Positions 16,902 to 26,598 are shown, counted from the stretch's first letter. The stretch is DNA of 64,000 bases from Clostridiales bacterium 38-18 (GCA_001897605.1 MKTL01000006.1:487132-551131); one strand, 5' to 3'. The notes: generated by a model not told the origin, from the sequence alone. A program made the numbers and translations.

Positions 16902-17819
16902 TTAATTAAACAACGCTTCGACAAAATCATGTGGATCAAAGGTTTGTAAATCCTCAACCGCTTCTCCTACACCAATTAGTTTTACCGGAATATTGAGCTC
17001 ATGATTGATGGCCATTACGACACCACCCTTAGCAGTTCCATCTAGCTTCGTTAAAACGATGCCTGTAATATTAGCTGCTTCGTTAAAGACTTTTGCTTGC
17101 TGAATTGCATTTTGACCAGTCGTTGCATCAAGAACCAATAAAACCTCTCGTTTGGCATCTGGATACTCTCTATCAATGATTCTAAAGACTTTTGAAAGCT
17201 CATTCATAAGATTAACTTTATTATGAAGTCTACCTGCAGTATCACAGATTAAAACATCAACTTTTCGAGCCTTAGCAGCTTGGATTGCATCAAAGATAAC
17301 GGCTGCTGGATCTGAGCCTTCAGATTGATGGATAACGTTTACGCCTACACGATCTCCCCAAATTTTAAGCTGATCAATCGCTGCAGCTCTAAAGGTATCT
17401 GCTGCGGCGATTAGCACAGATTTACCTTCTGATTTGAGATGCTGAGCAATTTTACCAATGGAGGTGGTCTTACCTACGCCATTTACACCGATTACCATTA
17501 CGATAGTTGGTACATCGCCCACATGAAACGGTTCACTGTTATTTTCTCTAAGCATTTCCTCAACAACTTCCTTGAAGATGCCCTTTACCTCACTCGCATC
17601 CTTGACCTTTCTGATTTTGAGCGTTTCTCTAAGTCGCTCAATCAGTTTATGTGTGGTAGGCACACCAACATCTGCCATCACTAAAATTTCCTCAAGCTCG
17701 TCAAAAAGCTCATCGTCGATTTCGCCATAATTATTAAACAGATCATCAATCTTATCTGTAATTCCCTTACGTGTTTTATCTAAACCCTCTTTAAGCTTAT
17801 TAAAAAATGAAAATGCCAT
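16902..17819 (-). CDS. ftsY: SRP receptor FtsY
   Basis: FtsY is the membrane-associated GTPase that receives the SRP-ribosome complex. The 305-residue protein has the NG core with little of the acidic A domain, typical of Gram-positives. Motifs: GVNGVGKTTSIGKIAQHL near residue 112, DTFRAAAIDQL near 143, DTAGRLHNKVNLM near 198, TKLDGTAKGG near 260. It lies 27 bases after smc and before ylxM-ffh, so both halves of the targeting pathway are adjacent. Confidence 0.98.
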   Translation of the reverse strand: MAFSFFNKLKEGLDKTRKGITDKIDDLFNNYGEIDDELFDELEEILVMADVGVPTTHKLIERLRETLKIRKVKDASEVKGIFKEVVEEMLRENNSEPFHVGDVPTIVMVIGVNGVGKTTSIGKIAQHLKSEGKSVLIAAADTFRAAAIDQLKIWGDRVGVNVIHQSEGSDPAAVIFDAIQAAKARKVDVLICDTAGRLHNKVNLMNELSKVFRIIDREYPDAKREVLLVLDATTGQNAIQQAKVFNEAANITGIVLTKLDGTAKGGVVMAINHELNIPVKLIGVGEAVEDLQTFDPHDFVEALFN

Positions 17820-17846
17820 AATGCCTCCTCAAATAATAGTTTACTT

Positions 17847-20800
17847 CTAGTCAAGCTGTGCAGCAATATCTTCAAGCTTGACACTTAGTACCTTTGAAAT
17901 TCCATATTCCTCCATGGTTACACCATAAAGTGTATCCGCTACCTCCATCGTTCCCTTTCTATGTGTAATAACCACAAATTGAGAATTTTTTGCATATTCT
18001 TTAATAAAATCAGCAAATCGATACACATTGACGTCGTCAAGAGCGGCTTCAATTTCATCAAGGATACAAAATGGTGTTGGCTTTGTAGATAGGATTGCAA
18101 ACAAAAGAGCAATTGCAGTTAATGCCTTTTCTCCACCAGATAGTAAGTTGATACTTTGAAGCTTTTTGCCAGGTGGCTGAGCGATAATTTCTATATCGCA
18201 ATCAAGCAAATCGTCATAGTCACTTAAGAGTAGCTCTGCGTCGCCACCATTGAATAAATCCTTAAAGGTCAATTTGAAATGTTCATTGATTAAATCAAAG
18301 TTTTCTTTGAACATAACGATCATTTTCTTTTCCAAATCCGCAATGATTTTCTCCAAATGACTAATCGCTTCAAGTAGATCCTTTTTCTGCTCAGTTAAGA
18401 ACGTAAAGCGCGTTGAAACCTCTTCATATTCTTTAATAGCATTTAGGTTCACATTCCCAAGCATCTTTAACTCGGTTCTAAGCTGGTTCATTTCAGATTT
18501 TTGATAAGGCACTTCTTCAATCTGAAGTGCTTCTGCAATGCTCATTTCATATTTTTCCCAAAGCTCAGTTACCACTGAATCCTTTTCAACCTCAAGCTTC
18601 GCACGTTTTACCTCAAGCTTATGAAGCTGTTCCTTTGACTCCTCATGCTTAGTGGATAATGCTTCAAGCTCTAACGTCAAGCTATTAAGAGATTTATACT
18701 CTTCCTGCTTATGTCCCATTTGTTCAGCAATTTTAAGCTGAGCTTTTTCAATATTTGCCTTTAAATCTAAAAGATTCAAGCTTAATGTATCAACTTGCTC
18801 TTCAAAAATTTCTTTGTGCTCATTAAACTCAAGATTCTGTTTTTCTCGTATTTTCAAGCGCTGATTAAACAGTTCAGCCTCATCTTTAATTCTAAGTAGC
18901 TCTCTTTCCTTGAAATTAATTGATTGTTCCAGAGAAGCCTGCTTTAATTTATTGGAATTAATGCGCTCCATCATTTCTTTCACAGCTATTTCAAGACTCT
19001 CAACCGCTTCATCTGCATCTGAAAGCGTGGTCTCAACACTAGAGACAGCCTCATTTAATTTTTCGATACTGAGTGTATTTCGCGTGATGGTATCATTAGA
19101 TTCATTTAACTCCTCAGTTAACGTGTCCAAATCATGCTGATATTTTTGATAGATATCCTGTGACCTTGATGCTTGCTGCTCGTAGTTGTCTAATGTGTGT
19201 TCCAAGCGGACGATTTCAAGTCGAGTTTCATCCTGTCTCTCTCTAATCGATTTGGTAATAGCTTCATGCTCCGAAAGAGATTGCTGAATTTGTTCATTTT
19301 TATTGATTAAAACCGTTCTTTCATCCTTTAATGATAAAATCGTTTCACCCAACTCATTGATTCTTCTCTTTCTGCCCAGTATGTTAGATACCTTAGATCT
19401 AAATGATCCACCGGAGATTGCACCTCCAGGCGTTAAGATATCTCCTTGAAGTGTAATCACTTTATACTTTAAGTTCTTGATGCGAATCAATCGACTTGCA
19501 GTATCAAAATCCTCAACTACTATAATTCGACCTAAAAGAAAATCTGCAAGTATTTCCAAATCAGGGTCTACAGAAACCAGATCCTTTGCAACACCGATAA
19601 AGCCCTTTTCTTTCTTGGCTTTAGCAATCATATCCTCCTGCTGACCTTTTTCTTCCAAATTCTCGATAGGTAAAAAGGTAACTCGACCTAAATCATTTCT
19701 TCTCAAATAATCAATGGATCGCTTCGCATCGCTTATTTTCTCACATACGATGTTTTGTATCGCTCTTCCTAGTGCTACCTCTATTGCAATTTCATACTTT
19801 TTAGGAACGTCCAATAAGGAAGCTACAATACCGATGATGCCACTTTGATCTGGAAGGTGTTTTAAAATATCCTTAACCCCTTTGTCATAGCCATCATACT
19901 CTTCTTCCAGTGTTTTTAATAATTGATGTTCCGTTTCACTTTGAGATAGCTCAGTGCTTATTTTATCGAGTACCTTCGCATTTTCACTAAATTGCTTTTT
20001 GTTAAATTCGACAAATTGAATGGCCTTTCCTAGTGAATCATTCAATTCATCCTTGTTAACAAGAGCCATTTCAAGAGACTTTGTCACGAGAACCTTGTCA
20101 TTTTCAGATTGCAGTATTAGATTTTTCTGTGCTTCTATTTGAGCAGTTATCAACTCAATTTTTTCATTTAATAAAAAGCCTCGTTTAACTAACGAATCAT
20201 TTTCTTGTTTTTTGAGCTCAATTTGATTCAATTGGTCGATTACGTTTTTCTTTTGGTTGGCATTTTCTGACTTTTTCTCACTCAACGCAAATTCACTGTC
20301 ACTTAATTTATCACTAAGTGTGTTCAGCTCACCAATAAGAACCTCTAGCTCTGAATGAATCACCTGCTTTTCTTCATCTAGCAGATCCATGTTTCTTTTA
20401 ATACTACTTTGATTTTGCTTTAACTCTTCTATTTCATCCTGCAGACGTTTTATATTGATACCTGTATTGGTGATTTTTTCATTTAAAAGCTCTCTATCAC
20501 CAATAGTTTTACTCTCTAAATTTTTAAGCTCATGAAACTGATCTTCTAGCGCTCTTATTTCACGATTGATTTCAAAAACCTTTTGATCCTTTTCGTTATA
20601 GGACTGCTTAAAGGACAATTGACTGTCCTCTATCGACTTGACGACATCCTGTATGGCTTGAGACTGAGTCATAATCTCCACTAGATTTTGCTCACAAACC
20701 ATATAGCGCTTCGCGTAGTAATTAAGCTCAATGCTCTTGAGCGTTTCAGACAAATCAATAAACTTTTTCGCACGCTCACTTTCGTATTTCAGAGGTTCAA

Positions 20801-21404
20801 CTCTATCTTCAATTTCAGTTAATATATCCTCAACTCTAAGCAAATTGTCGGTCGTTGATTTTAGCTTCTTTTCTGACTCAAGCTTTCTACCTTTATATTT
20901 TATAATGCCAGCTGCCTCTTCAAAAAGGAGGCGACGCTCTTCTTTATTGTTACTTAAAATTTCATCAATACGCCCTTGACCGATAATAGAGTATCCCTCT
21001 CTACCTATCCCAGTATCCATAAACAATTCACGAACGTCCTTCAAACGACAAGGCATTTGATTGATGAAGTATTCACTTTCACCTGATCTATGAACGCGTC
21101 TAATCACTGTAATTTCATCATAATCCAGCGGAAAAAATTGGCCACTATTATCAAATGTTAATTTTACCTCTGCGAGACCAAGTGATTTTCTATGCTTTGT
21201 ACCGTTAAAGATAACATCTTCCATCTTGTTACCTCTCAAGGTCTTAACACGCTGTTCACCCAATACCCAACGCACTGCATCGGTTATATTACTTTTACCA
21301 CTGCCATTTGGTCCGACGACGCAAGTGACACCCTCTTTAAATTCCACTGTCGTTTTATCTGCAAAAGACTTAAAGCCACGCATTTCAACTTGTTTTAAAT
21401 ACAC
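17847..21404 (-). CDS. smc: Chromosome partition protein Smc
   Basis: Smc is the condensin ATPase that compacts and separates sister chromosomes; its partners ScpA and ScpB are not here. The 1185-residue protein has Walker A GPNGSGKSNITDAVRWVLGE near residue 32, two long coiled coils, a hinge around residues 510-670 (IIGIVASLLDVPKKYEIAIE and LTPGGAISGGSF), and a C-terminal head with LLSGGEKALTAIALLFA and Walker B FCILDEIEAALDD. The start codon is GTG, five bases after AGAGGTG. It lies between the radical SAM gene and ftsY. Confidence 0.98.
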   Translation of the reverse strand: MYLKQVEMRGFKSFADKTTVEFKEGVTCVVGPNGSGKSNITDAVRWVLGEQRVKTLRGNKMEDVIFNGTKHRKSLGLAEVKLTFDNSGQFFPLDYDEITVIRRVHRSGESEYFINQMPCRLKDVRELFMDTGIGREGYSIIGQGRIDEILSNNKEERRLLFEEAAGIIKYKGRKLESEKKLKSTTDNLLRVEDILTEIEDRVEPLKYESERAKKFIDLSETLKSIELNYYAKRYMVCEQNLVEIMTQSQAIQDVVKSIEDSQLSFKQSYNEKDQKVFEINREIRALEDQFHELKNLESKTIGDRELLNEKITNTGINIKRLQDEIEELKQNQSSIKRNMDLLDEEKQVIHSELEVLIGELNTLSDKLSDSEFALSEKKSENANQKKNVIDQLNQIELKKQENDSLVKRGFLLNEKIELITAQIEAQKNLILQSENDKVLVTKSLEMALVNKDELNDSLGKAIQFVEFNKKQFSENAKVLDKISTELSQSETEHQLLKTLEEEYDGYDKGVKDILKHLPDQSGIIGIVASLLDVPKKYEIAIEVALGRAIQNIVCEKISDAKRSIDYLRRNDLGRVTFLPIENLEEKGQQEDMIAKAKKEKGFIGVAKDLVSVDPDLEILADFLLGRIIVVEDFDTASRLIRIKNLKYKVITLQGDILTPGGAISGGSFRSKVSNILGRKRRINELGETILSLKDERTVLINKNEQIQQSLSEHEAITKSIRERQDETRLEIVRLEHTLDNYEQQASRSQDIYQKYQHDLDTLTEELNESNDTITRNTLSIEKLNEAVSSVETTLSDADEAVESLEIAVKEMMERINSNKLKQASLEQSINFKERELLRIKDEAELFNQRLKIREKQNLEFNEHKEIFEEQVDTLSLNLLDLKANIEKAQLKIAEQMGHKQEEYKSLNSLTLELEALSTKHEESKEQLHKLEVKRAKLEVEKDSVVTELWEKYEMSIAEALQIEEVPYQKSEMNQLRTELKMLGNVNLNAIKEYEEVSTRFTFLTEQKKDLLEAISHLEKIIADLEKKMIVMFKENFDLINEHFKLTFKDLFNGGDAELLLSDYDDLLDCDIEIIAQPPGKKLQSINLLSGGEKALTAIALLFAILSTKPTPFCILDEIEAALDDVNVYRFADFIKEYAKNSQFVVITHRKGTMEVADTLYGVTMEEYGISKVLSVKLEDIAAQLD

Positions 21405-21414
21405 AAAAACACCT

Positions 21415-22458
21415 CTAAGTATAAAGTATTGTCTCCTCAGTCTGATCTCCGACTGTTACGATTAGCTGATTGATCGAAAGTTGCTCGTCCTTCTCAAAAA
21501 TAATACAATCGCCATATCGACTCTTTAAATCGATTAAATTCCTTTTCCTTTGTCCTATAAGCTTGGAAAAAGAATTGGGATGCACCTTAACCTGTATGCA
21601 CGCACGCGCGCCACTTATTTTTTCAATACACTTAACAATTTCATCAAAATAGTATTTTGACCATACTAGCTCGCCAAAAGCTGGGTGAAAGGGTCCTGCA
21701 ATTACATCTCCATCAAAGTCAATGAGATCCGTTCTTTGTAAACCAATCCGAATTACATCGATATCGGCTCCTATAAACTCGGCTAAAGCCCAAGCGCACA
21801 TAGCTACTGCACGATCTAGTGATAAAGGCTCATATGATTTCTCAGTATAGTGTATTGCAAGCTCAGTTAAGCCCACAACTAAGGTAGGATATAATCTAAC
21901 ACATTCAGGCTTTAAATCAATTGTCTTTCTGACAGACATTTTAAATTTATCTTCGGTATCCTTCGGTAGCCCTAACATTAACTGAATGCCAAAAGAAATA
22001 TTCGCTTTTGAAAGCATCTCCACAGCTTCGTATATCGACCGCTCATCATGTCCTCTTTTACTAGAAAGTAACACTTCCTCATCAAAGGATTGACACCCAA
22101 GCTCTACCAAATCTACTTGATAAGTCAGCAATCTTTCAATCGTGTCCTTATTAATATAATCAGGTCGTGTTGACAGTCTGATCTTGTGAATCTTTCCAGT
22201 AGTCTTTAATTGATTGGCAACATTAAGGTATTCTGTTTGTAGCTTGACATCAATGCCTGTAAAGCTGCCACCGAAAAAAGCGAGCTCTATCACGTCTCGC
22301 CTCATTGTCTCAATATAACGATCAACATAACTGTATAATTCGGATGGCCTTAGTGCCTCTGTTACGCCATTGATTTTTCTCTGATTACAAAAAACACAAT
22401 CGTTTGGACATCCCATGTGAGAAACAAATACGGGAATGATGCCAACGCTATTTTTCAT
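21415..22458 (-). CDS. Elp3-like radical SAM protein
   Basis: A 347-residue radical SAM protein of the Elp3-related, oxygen-independent group. The iron-sulfur cluster motif is CPNDCVFCNQRK near residues 18-29 (CxxxCxxC), followed by ELAFFGGSFTGID and the SAM-contact region IRLSTRPDYINKDTIERLL. The C-terminal part contains ECVRLYPTLVV and DVIRIGLQRTD. It has no acetyltransferase domain, so it is not a true Elp3. It overlaps rnc by 11 bases with no clear ribosome site, suggesting coupling. It commonly lies between rnc and smc in Clostridia; the substrate is not established. Confidence 0.85.
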   Translation of the reverse strand: MKNSVGIIPVFVSHMGCPNDCVFCNQRKINGVTEALRPSELYSYVDRYIETMRRDVIELAFFGGSFTGIDVKLQTEYLNVANQLKTTGKIHKIRLSTRPDYINKDTIERLLTYQVDLVELGCQSFDEEVLLSSKRGHDERSIYEAVEMLSKANISFGIQLMLGLPKDTEDKFKMSVRKTIDLKPECVRLYPTLVVGLTELAIHYTEKSYEPLSLDRAVAMCAWALAEFIGADIDVIRIGLQRTDLIDFDGDVIAGPFHPAFGELVWSKYYFDEIVKCIEKISGARACIQVKVHPNSFSKLIGQRKRNLIDLKSRYGDCIIFEKDEQLSINQLIVTVGDQTEETILYT

Positions 22459-23149
22459 CGGTAGCCAACCTCAGTAAGCCTTGCTTTGCAGCTTCCTGCT
22501 CAGATTCTTTTTTACTTCTACCTGAGCCTATTCCAATGACTGAATCATTCAGCTTGACCTCAGTAAAGAAAATCTTAGCATGATCTGGTCCCTCTTCTCG
22601 AACAATATCGTATTTTATACGATTCCCTTTTTGAACCTGAATCACTTCCTGAAGTCTCGTTTTATAATCAACAAATAGTTTACCCTGTACAGCATCGTCA
22701 ATCGTTGGTTTTAATTGCTTTAATACAAAGGTTCTAGCACATTCCATGCCGCCATCTAAAAAAATCGCAGCGATTAATGCTTCAAAAGCATCAGAGAGAA
22801 TTGAAGCCCGCTCTCTTCCACCTGTCATTTCTTCACCACGGCCAAAAAGCATATATTCGCCCAGCTTTATTTGTCGTGCGGCTTCTCCCAATGAAGCTTC
22901 ACAAACAATTTTTGCCCTAACCTTGGTCAGCTGTCCTTCTTCAAGCTGAAGATAATGGCTAAAGATAAACTCACTTATAATCAAACCTAATACAGAATCT
23001 CCCAAAAACTCAAGTCTTTCATTGTTTTTAAGTTTCTCTTTTTTATTCTCGTTAGAATAAGAGCTATGTGTCAATGCTCTTGTTAGATAATGCGATTCTT
23101 TAAAATTATAGCCAATCAAGGCCTCGATTTTTTTAATTAATACCTCCAT
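22448..23149 (-). CDS. rnc: Ribonuclease III
   Basis: RNase III cleaves double-stranded RNA, including rRNA precursors and some mRNA leaders. The 233-residue protein has the catalytic signature NERLEFLGDSVLGLIISE near residue 43, a second acidic site in SDAFEALIAAIFLDGG near 118, and a double-stranded RNA-binding domain from about residue 158 (DYKTRLQEVIQVQKGNRIKY, ending KKESEQEAAKQGLLRL). It heads the rnc-smc-ftsY run. Its ribosome site GAAAGG would be paired in a leader hairpin, listed separately. Confidence 0.97.
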   Translation of the reverse strand: MEVLIKKIEALIGYNFKESHYLTRALTHSSYSNENKKEKLKNNERLEFLGDSVLGLIISEFIFSHYLQLEEGQLTKVRAKIVCEASLGEAARQIKLGEYMLFGRGEEMTGGRERASILSDAFEALIAAIFLDGGMECARTFVLKQLKPTIDDAVQGKLFVDYKTRLQEVIQVQKGNRIKYDIVREEGPDHAKIFFTEVKLNDSVIGIGSGRSKKESEQEAAKQGLLRLATDEK

Positions 23150-23157
23150 AGTATCAT

Positions 23158-23202
23158 CCTTTCTTTCTCAGAATGCACTGCATTCGTTTCTGAATTGAAA
23201 GG
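23158..23202 (-). promoter_or_regulatory. rnc leader hairpin covering the ribosome site
   Basis: On the minus strand CCTTTC pairs with GAAAGG, which is the rnc ribosome site eight bases before the ATG. Inside is a perfect GAATGCA-N-TGCATTC stem (23171-23185). Together they make a two-part hairpin directly upstream of the gene for a double-strand-specific nuclease. Confidence 0.5.
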
Positions 23203-23409
23203 GCACTTAAATATACTATTACATCGTGAAATTATTATTACGTCATAATATATTTAAACGACCTTTAACTGATGGGCACACTTCTTATTTTATAATTTTG
23301 AGCCATAAAAAACAATGATTTAATTAAAAATAAAACGCCCAACACAATATAGTAAATAAGACCCATATGTGATAGACGCTTTGATAACCGTATTCCAATA
23401 ATTTAAGTT

Positions 23410-24666
23410 CTAATCATTAATCTGCACATTATCATTTGGTACCTTAAGCAATATAAGACCGCCAATGATAAATAAAATAACGATGCTGAGAACGCCATAG
23501 TTACTCTTACCTGTAATATAAGTGACATAACCCATTAATAAAGGTCCCATGATCGCAGCAAACTTACCAAATATATTGAAGAATCCAAAGAATTCATTTG
23601 ATTTGTCCTTAGGAATTAGCTTTGCATAATAGGATCTACTAATCGCTTGAATCCCCCCCTGAACAAGACCAACTAGAATCGCTAAAACCCAGAAATCCAA
23701 AGTCGTCTTCATGAAAAATGCGTAGATGCAAATTAGTGTATATATCCCGATTGCGACATAGAGCATCGTTTTACCTTTTAGCTTATCTGCCAATTGCCCA
23801 AATAGGATTGCAGAAGGGAATGCAACAAATTGAGTTACCAATAAAATAATCAAAAGCATGTTATCACTAACGCCTAAATCTGAGCCATATGACGTCGCCA
23901 TTTTAATAATAGTATCCACGCCGTCAATATAGAAAAAATAAGCTAACAAAAATAAGAACGCTGGTTTATGAAGCTTAATATTTTTAAAAGTAACTGTCAA
24001 CCTTTTGAAACTACCTGCAATAGGATTTTTCTCTCTCGGAATACCATATTTTTGATCGACATTTTTTGTCATCGGTATACTGAAAGCCAACCACCATATT
24101 GCGGTCAAAACAAAGGCGATTTTAGGTGTGGTATAGCCACTAAACGGTAAAATCCCCTGCTGACTTAAAAGTATGATTGCCATTGCAATGATAAATGGAA
24201 TTGTACTGCCTATATAACCTAGCGCATAACCGTAAGTAGATACCCGATCCATCCGCTCATCCTCAGTGACGTCTACTAGAAAAGCATCATAAAACACATT
24301 GCTACCAGAAAAACCGATCGCAGTAATGATATAGACAAACAAAAGCATTAGCCACTGTGATTCAGGTACGAAACCAAGAACCAGGTTGGCTGTTACACCT
24401 AGTGCTAGGAAAATCATAAAAAACCGTTTTTTAAATCCATAGTAATCAGCCAATGTGCCTAAAATAGGTGATAAAACAGCTACTAGCAGCGATGCAATCG
24501 AATTGGCAAAGCCCAAATATGCAGTGGATTGACTTGCCGTTATCCCCATATCTGTCGCAGCAGCTTTAAAGTAAAGTGGAAAGACGGTTGTCGTAACCGT
24601 CATAGTATAAGCAGAGTTTGCCCAATCGTAAAGTGCCCAACTGCGTTCCTTTTTTGAATACTTCAT
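23410..24666 (-). CDS. MFS transporter of the UMF1/Atg22-like family
   Basis: A 418-residue membrane protein with about twelve hydrophobic helices. The N-terminal RSWALYDWANSAYTMTV is the signature of the UMF1/Atg22-related branch of the major facilitator superfamily, and LADYYGFKKR follows as the loop between helices 2 and 3. Substrates of the bacterial members are unknown; the yeast relative exports amino acids from the vacuole. It lies between plsX and rnc, on the same strand, where fabD, fabG and acpP are found in Bacillus. It is 260 bases from rnc, so probably not in that transcript. Confidence 0.85.
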   Translation of the reverse strand: MKYSKKERSWALYDWANSAYTMTVTTTVFPLYFKAAATDMGITASQSTAYLGFANSIASLLVAVLSPILGTLADYYGFKKRFFMIFLALGVTANLVLGFVPESQWLMLLFVYIITAIGFSGSNVFYDAFLVDVTEDERMDRVSTYGYALGYIGSTIPFIIAMAIILLSQQGILPFSGYTTPKIAFVLTAIWWLAFSIPMTKNVDQKYGIPREKNPIAGSFKRLTVTFKNIKLHKPAFLFLLAYFFYIDGVDTIIKMATSYGSDLGVSDNMLLIILLVTQFVAFPSAILFGQLADKLKGKTMLYVAIGIYTLICIYAFFMKTTLDFWVLAILVGLVQGGIQAISRSYYAKLIPKDKSNEFFGFFNIFGKFAAIMGPLLMGYVTYITGKSNYGVLSIVILFIIGGLILLKVPNDNVQIND

Positions 24667-24744
24667 AAAGCCCCCTAGTTTTTTATATGACTTTACTCTT
24701 TTTTTGTTCGATTCATATTAACATTAGGTTAAGTTTATAAAGTG

Positions 24745-25770
24745 TTATTCTTCGTCCTCTGATTCCTCTATATTAGCCTTAGGAAAATCCTTAACCTTAT
24801 CTTTTATCGCTGCCACTAAATTATTATCTATTCCAATTTGAGCATACTTAATCGCATTCATAAACGCCTTAGCATTGGATGACCCGTGTGCTTTTACAAC
24901 TAAGCCCCCAAGACCTAAAAGTGGTGCGCCGCCATACTCAGTGTAGTCCAGCATTTTTCTAAAGTCCTTAAGATTTTTCTTGAGTAATATACCACCTAAT
25001 TTTCCAATGGTATTTTTCATAATTTGTACTTTTAATCCACCGACAATTGATAGTGCAACCCCTTCAGTCAGCTTGAGAATTATATTTCCAGTAAAACCAT
25101 CGGCAACGATGACATCGACATTACCACTTGGCACATCTCTACCTTCTACGTTGCCAACAAAGTTAAGATCCGTTTCCTTCAATAGCTGGTGTGTCTCGAT
25201 ATAAAGAGGTGTTCCTTTAGTTTCCTCAGCACCAATGTTAACCAAAGCCACCTTAGGGTTTTGAATGCCAATTACCTTCTCGGCATACATACTTCCCATA
25301 TAGGCAAACTCAATTAAATTTCTTGATTTACATTCTGCATTTGCACCTGCATCCACTAAAACTGATGCCCCATTCATCGTAGGATAAATCGTACACAAAG
25401 CGGGGCGGCTTATGCCTTTAATTCTGCCGACCTTTAGTAGACCACCTGCTAAAAGTGCACCTGTATTACCCGCTGAAACAAACGCATCAATTTCACCTTT
25501 TCTAAGTGCCTTTAATCCGACAACCATCGAAGAATCCCCTTTGGTTTTTATCGCTTTAACTGGTTTGTCATCATTTTCTATTACTTCAGTCGTATGAACT
25601 ATTTCTATACGATTTTTGTCATATTTATACTTACTGAGTTCATTGTTAAGCTTTGCTTCGTCGCCATAAATCACGATCGTGCTTTGAACTATACTTAGTG
25701 CATCGATTGCACCCTTTACAGTTTCCAATGGTCCGTGGTCGCCACCCATTCCGTCAAAACCAATTTTCAT
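24745..25770 (-). CDS. plsX: Phosphate acyltransferase PlsX
   Basis: PlsX makes acyl-phosphate from acyl-ACP for phospholipid synthesis; PlsY then uses it. The protein has 341 residues from the ATG at 25770 (MKIGFDGMGGDHGPLE), which follows GAGGTG; the four extra residues in the track begin at a TTG. Further family sequence: FVSAGNTGALLAGGLL, VLVDAGANAECKSRNLIEFA, VIVADGFTGNIILKLTEG and GGAPLLGLGGLVVKAHGSS. The last residues are acidic (EESEDEE). It follows rpmF, its usual partner, but a strong hairpin lies between them. Confidence 0.96.
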   Translation of the reverse strand: MKIGFDGMGGDHGPLETVKGAIDALSIVQSTIVIYGDEAKLNNELSKYKYDKNRIEIVHTTEVIENDDKPVKAIKTKGDSSMVVGLKALRKGEIDAFVSAGNTGALLAGGLLKVGRIKGISRPALCTIYPTMNGASVLVDAGANAECKSRNLIEFAYMGSMYAEKVIGIQNPKVALVNIGAEETKGTPLYIETHQLLKETDLNFVGNVEGRDVPSGNVDVIVADGFTGNIILKLTEGVALSIVGGLKVQIMKNTIGKLGGILLKKNLKDFRKMLDYTEYGGAPLLGLGGLVVKAHGSSNAKAFMNAIKYAQIGIDNNLVAAIKDKVKDFPKANIEESEDEE

Positions 25771-25830
25771 GCTACACCTCAATCTATAAAAGAATAATTA
25801 TTTCCTTTAATGATAAATAAAAATAGTAAA

Positions 25831-25860
25831 AAAGGCAATAGCCTTATGACTATTGCCTTT
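25831..25860 (-). terminator. Terminator between rpmF and plsX
   Basis: AAAGGCAATAG, eight-base loop, CTATTGCCTTT: an eleven-pair perfect stem followed on the minus strand by TTTTTTACTATTTTT. It lies 22 bases after the rpmF stop and 60 before plsX. No clear promoter follows it, so plsX may rely on readthrough. Confidence 0.85.
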
Positions 25861-25882
25861 TGCAAGAAGCACATGCCTCTTA

Positions 25883-26053
25883 TTATTTCGCGTCTCTGCT
25901 GTGGTAATATCCACACTCAGCACATTCTCTGTGTGATACATTTGCCGCTTTACATTTTGGACATTCGATAATGTTTGGAGCAGTCATTTTAATGTTAGAT
26001 GCTCTTCTCTTATCTCTTCTCGCTTTACCTATTTTACGCTTAGGTACTGCCAT
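25883..26053 (-). CDS. rpmF: Large ribosomal subunit protein bL32
   Basis: This 56-residue gene is below the ORF-track cutoff; I read it from the minus strand: MAVPKRKIGKARRDKRRAS at the start, then the zinc-binding CPKCKAAN and CAECGYY, ending HSRDAK. All four cysteines of the zinc-type L32 are present. AGGAGGTG precedes the ATG by eight bases. It follows yceD by 19 bases, the standard arrangement. Confidence 0.97.
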   Translation of the reverse strand: MAVPKRKIGKARRDKRRASNIKMTAPNIIECPKCKAANVSHRECAECGYYHSRDAK

Positions 26054-26072
26054 ATCTTAACACCTCCTTAAT

Positions 26073-26570
26073 CTAAGTGAATAAATTCTTAAGTGCCTCA
26101 AGTCTCGGGTCAATTTTCTTTTCATCACACTCACACATACCATTGTTAAGATCTTTTCCACAATGAGGACAAAGTCCTGCACAATCTTCATTACAAAGTA
26201 TTTGTAGTGGCAAATTTAAAGTTATATCTTCTTCTAATACAGGGACCAAATCTAGTCTGCCATCTTGAATCAAAATCAGATCTTCCTCTTCATCTGTCTC
26301 AAGTGAGGTCGTCAAGAGTCGTTCTACCGTATTCTGAAGGTTAACATTAACGTCTTTTAAGCATCTGTGGCATTCGAAAACCAATTCTCCAGAATAAGAG
26401 AGGGTTAATTCATAGCGTTTATCCAGTTTTCTGATATTTCCTGAAAATTGAACAGCCGATGCGTTCACACACTCAATTGACTCTAAAAAAGACTTGTCAA
26501 GTTCTAAACTTGACTCAAAATCCAATTGATTCTGAAGTCCTTTAATAACCTTTGAAAGTTCAAGGATCAT
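26073..26570 (-). CDS. yceD: YceD/DUF177 family protein
   Basis: A 165-residue protein of the DUF177 family, which in plants and E. coli is linked to 23S rRNA accumulation. It has a CxxC in the middle (FECHRCLKDVNV) and a cysteine-rich C-terminus (CNEDCAGLCPHCGKDLNNGMC), typical of Gram-positive members and likely to bind zinc. It is co-transcribed with rpmF (19-base gap) from a consensus promoter that lies just before the ackA stop. Confidence 0.9.
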   Translation of the reverse strand: MILELSKVIKGLQNQLDFESSLELDKSFLESIECVNASAVQFSGNIRKLDKRYELTLSYSGELVFECHRCLKDVNVNLQNTVERLLTTSLETDEEEDLILIQDGRLDLVPVLEEDITLNLPLQILCNEDCAGLCPHCGKDLNNGMCECDEKKIDPRLEALKNLFT

Positions 26571-26598
26571 AGTTTCACCTCTTCAATGCAACATTAAC

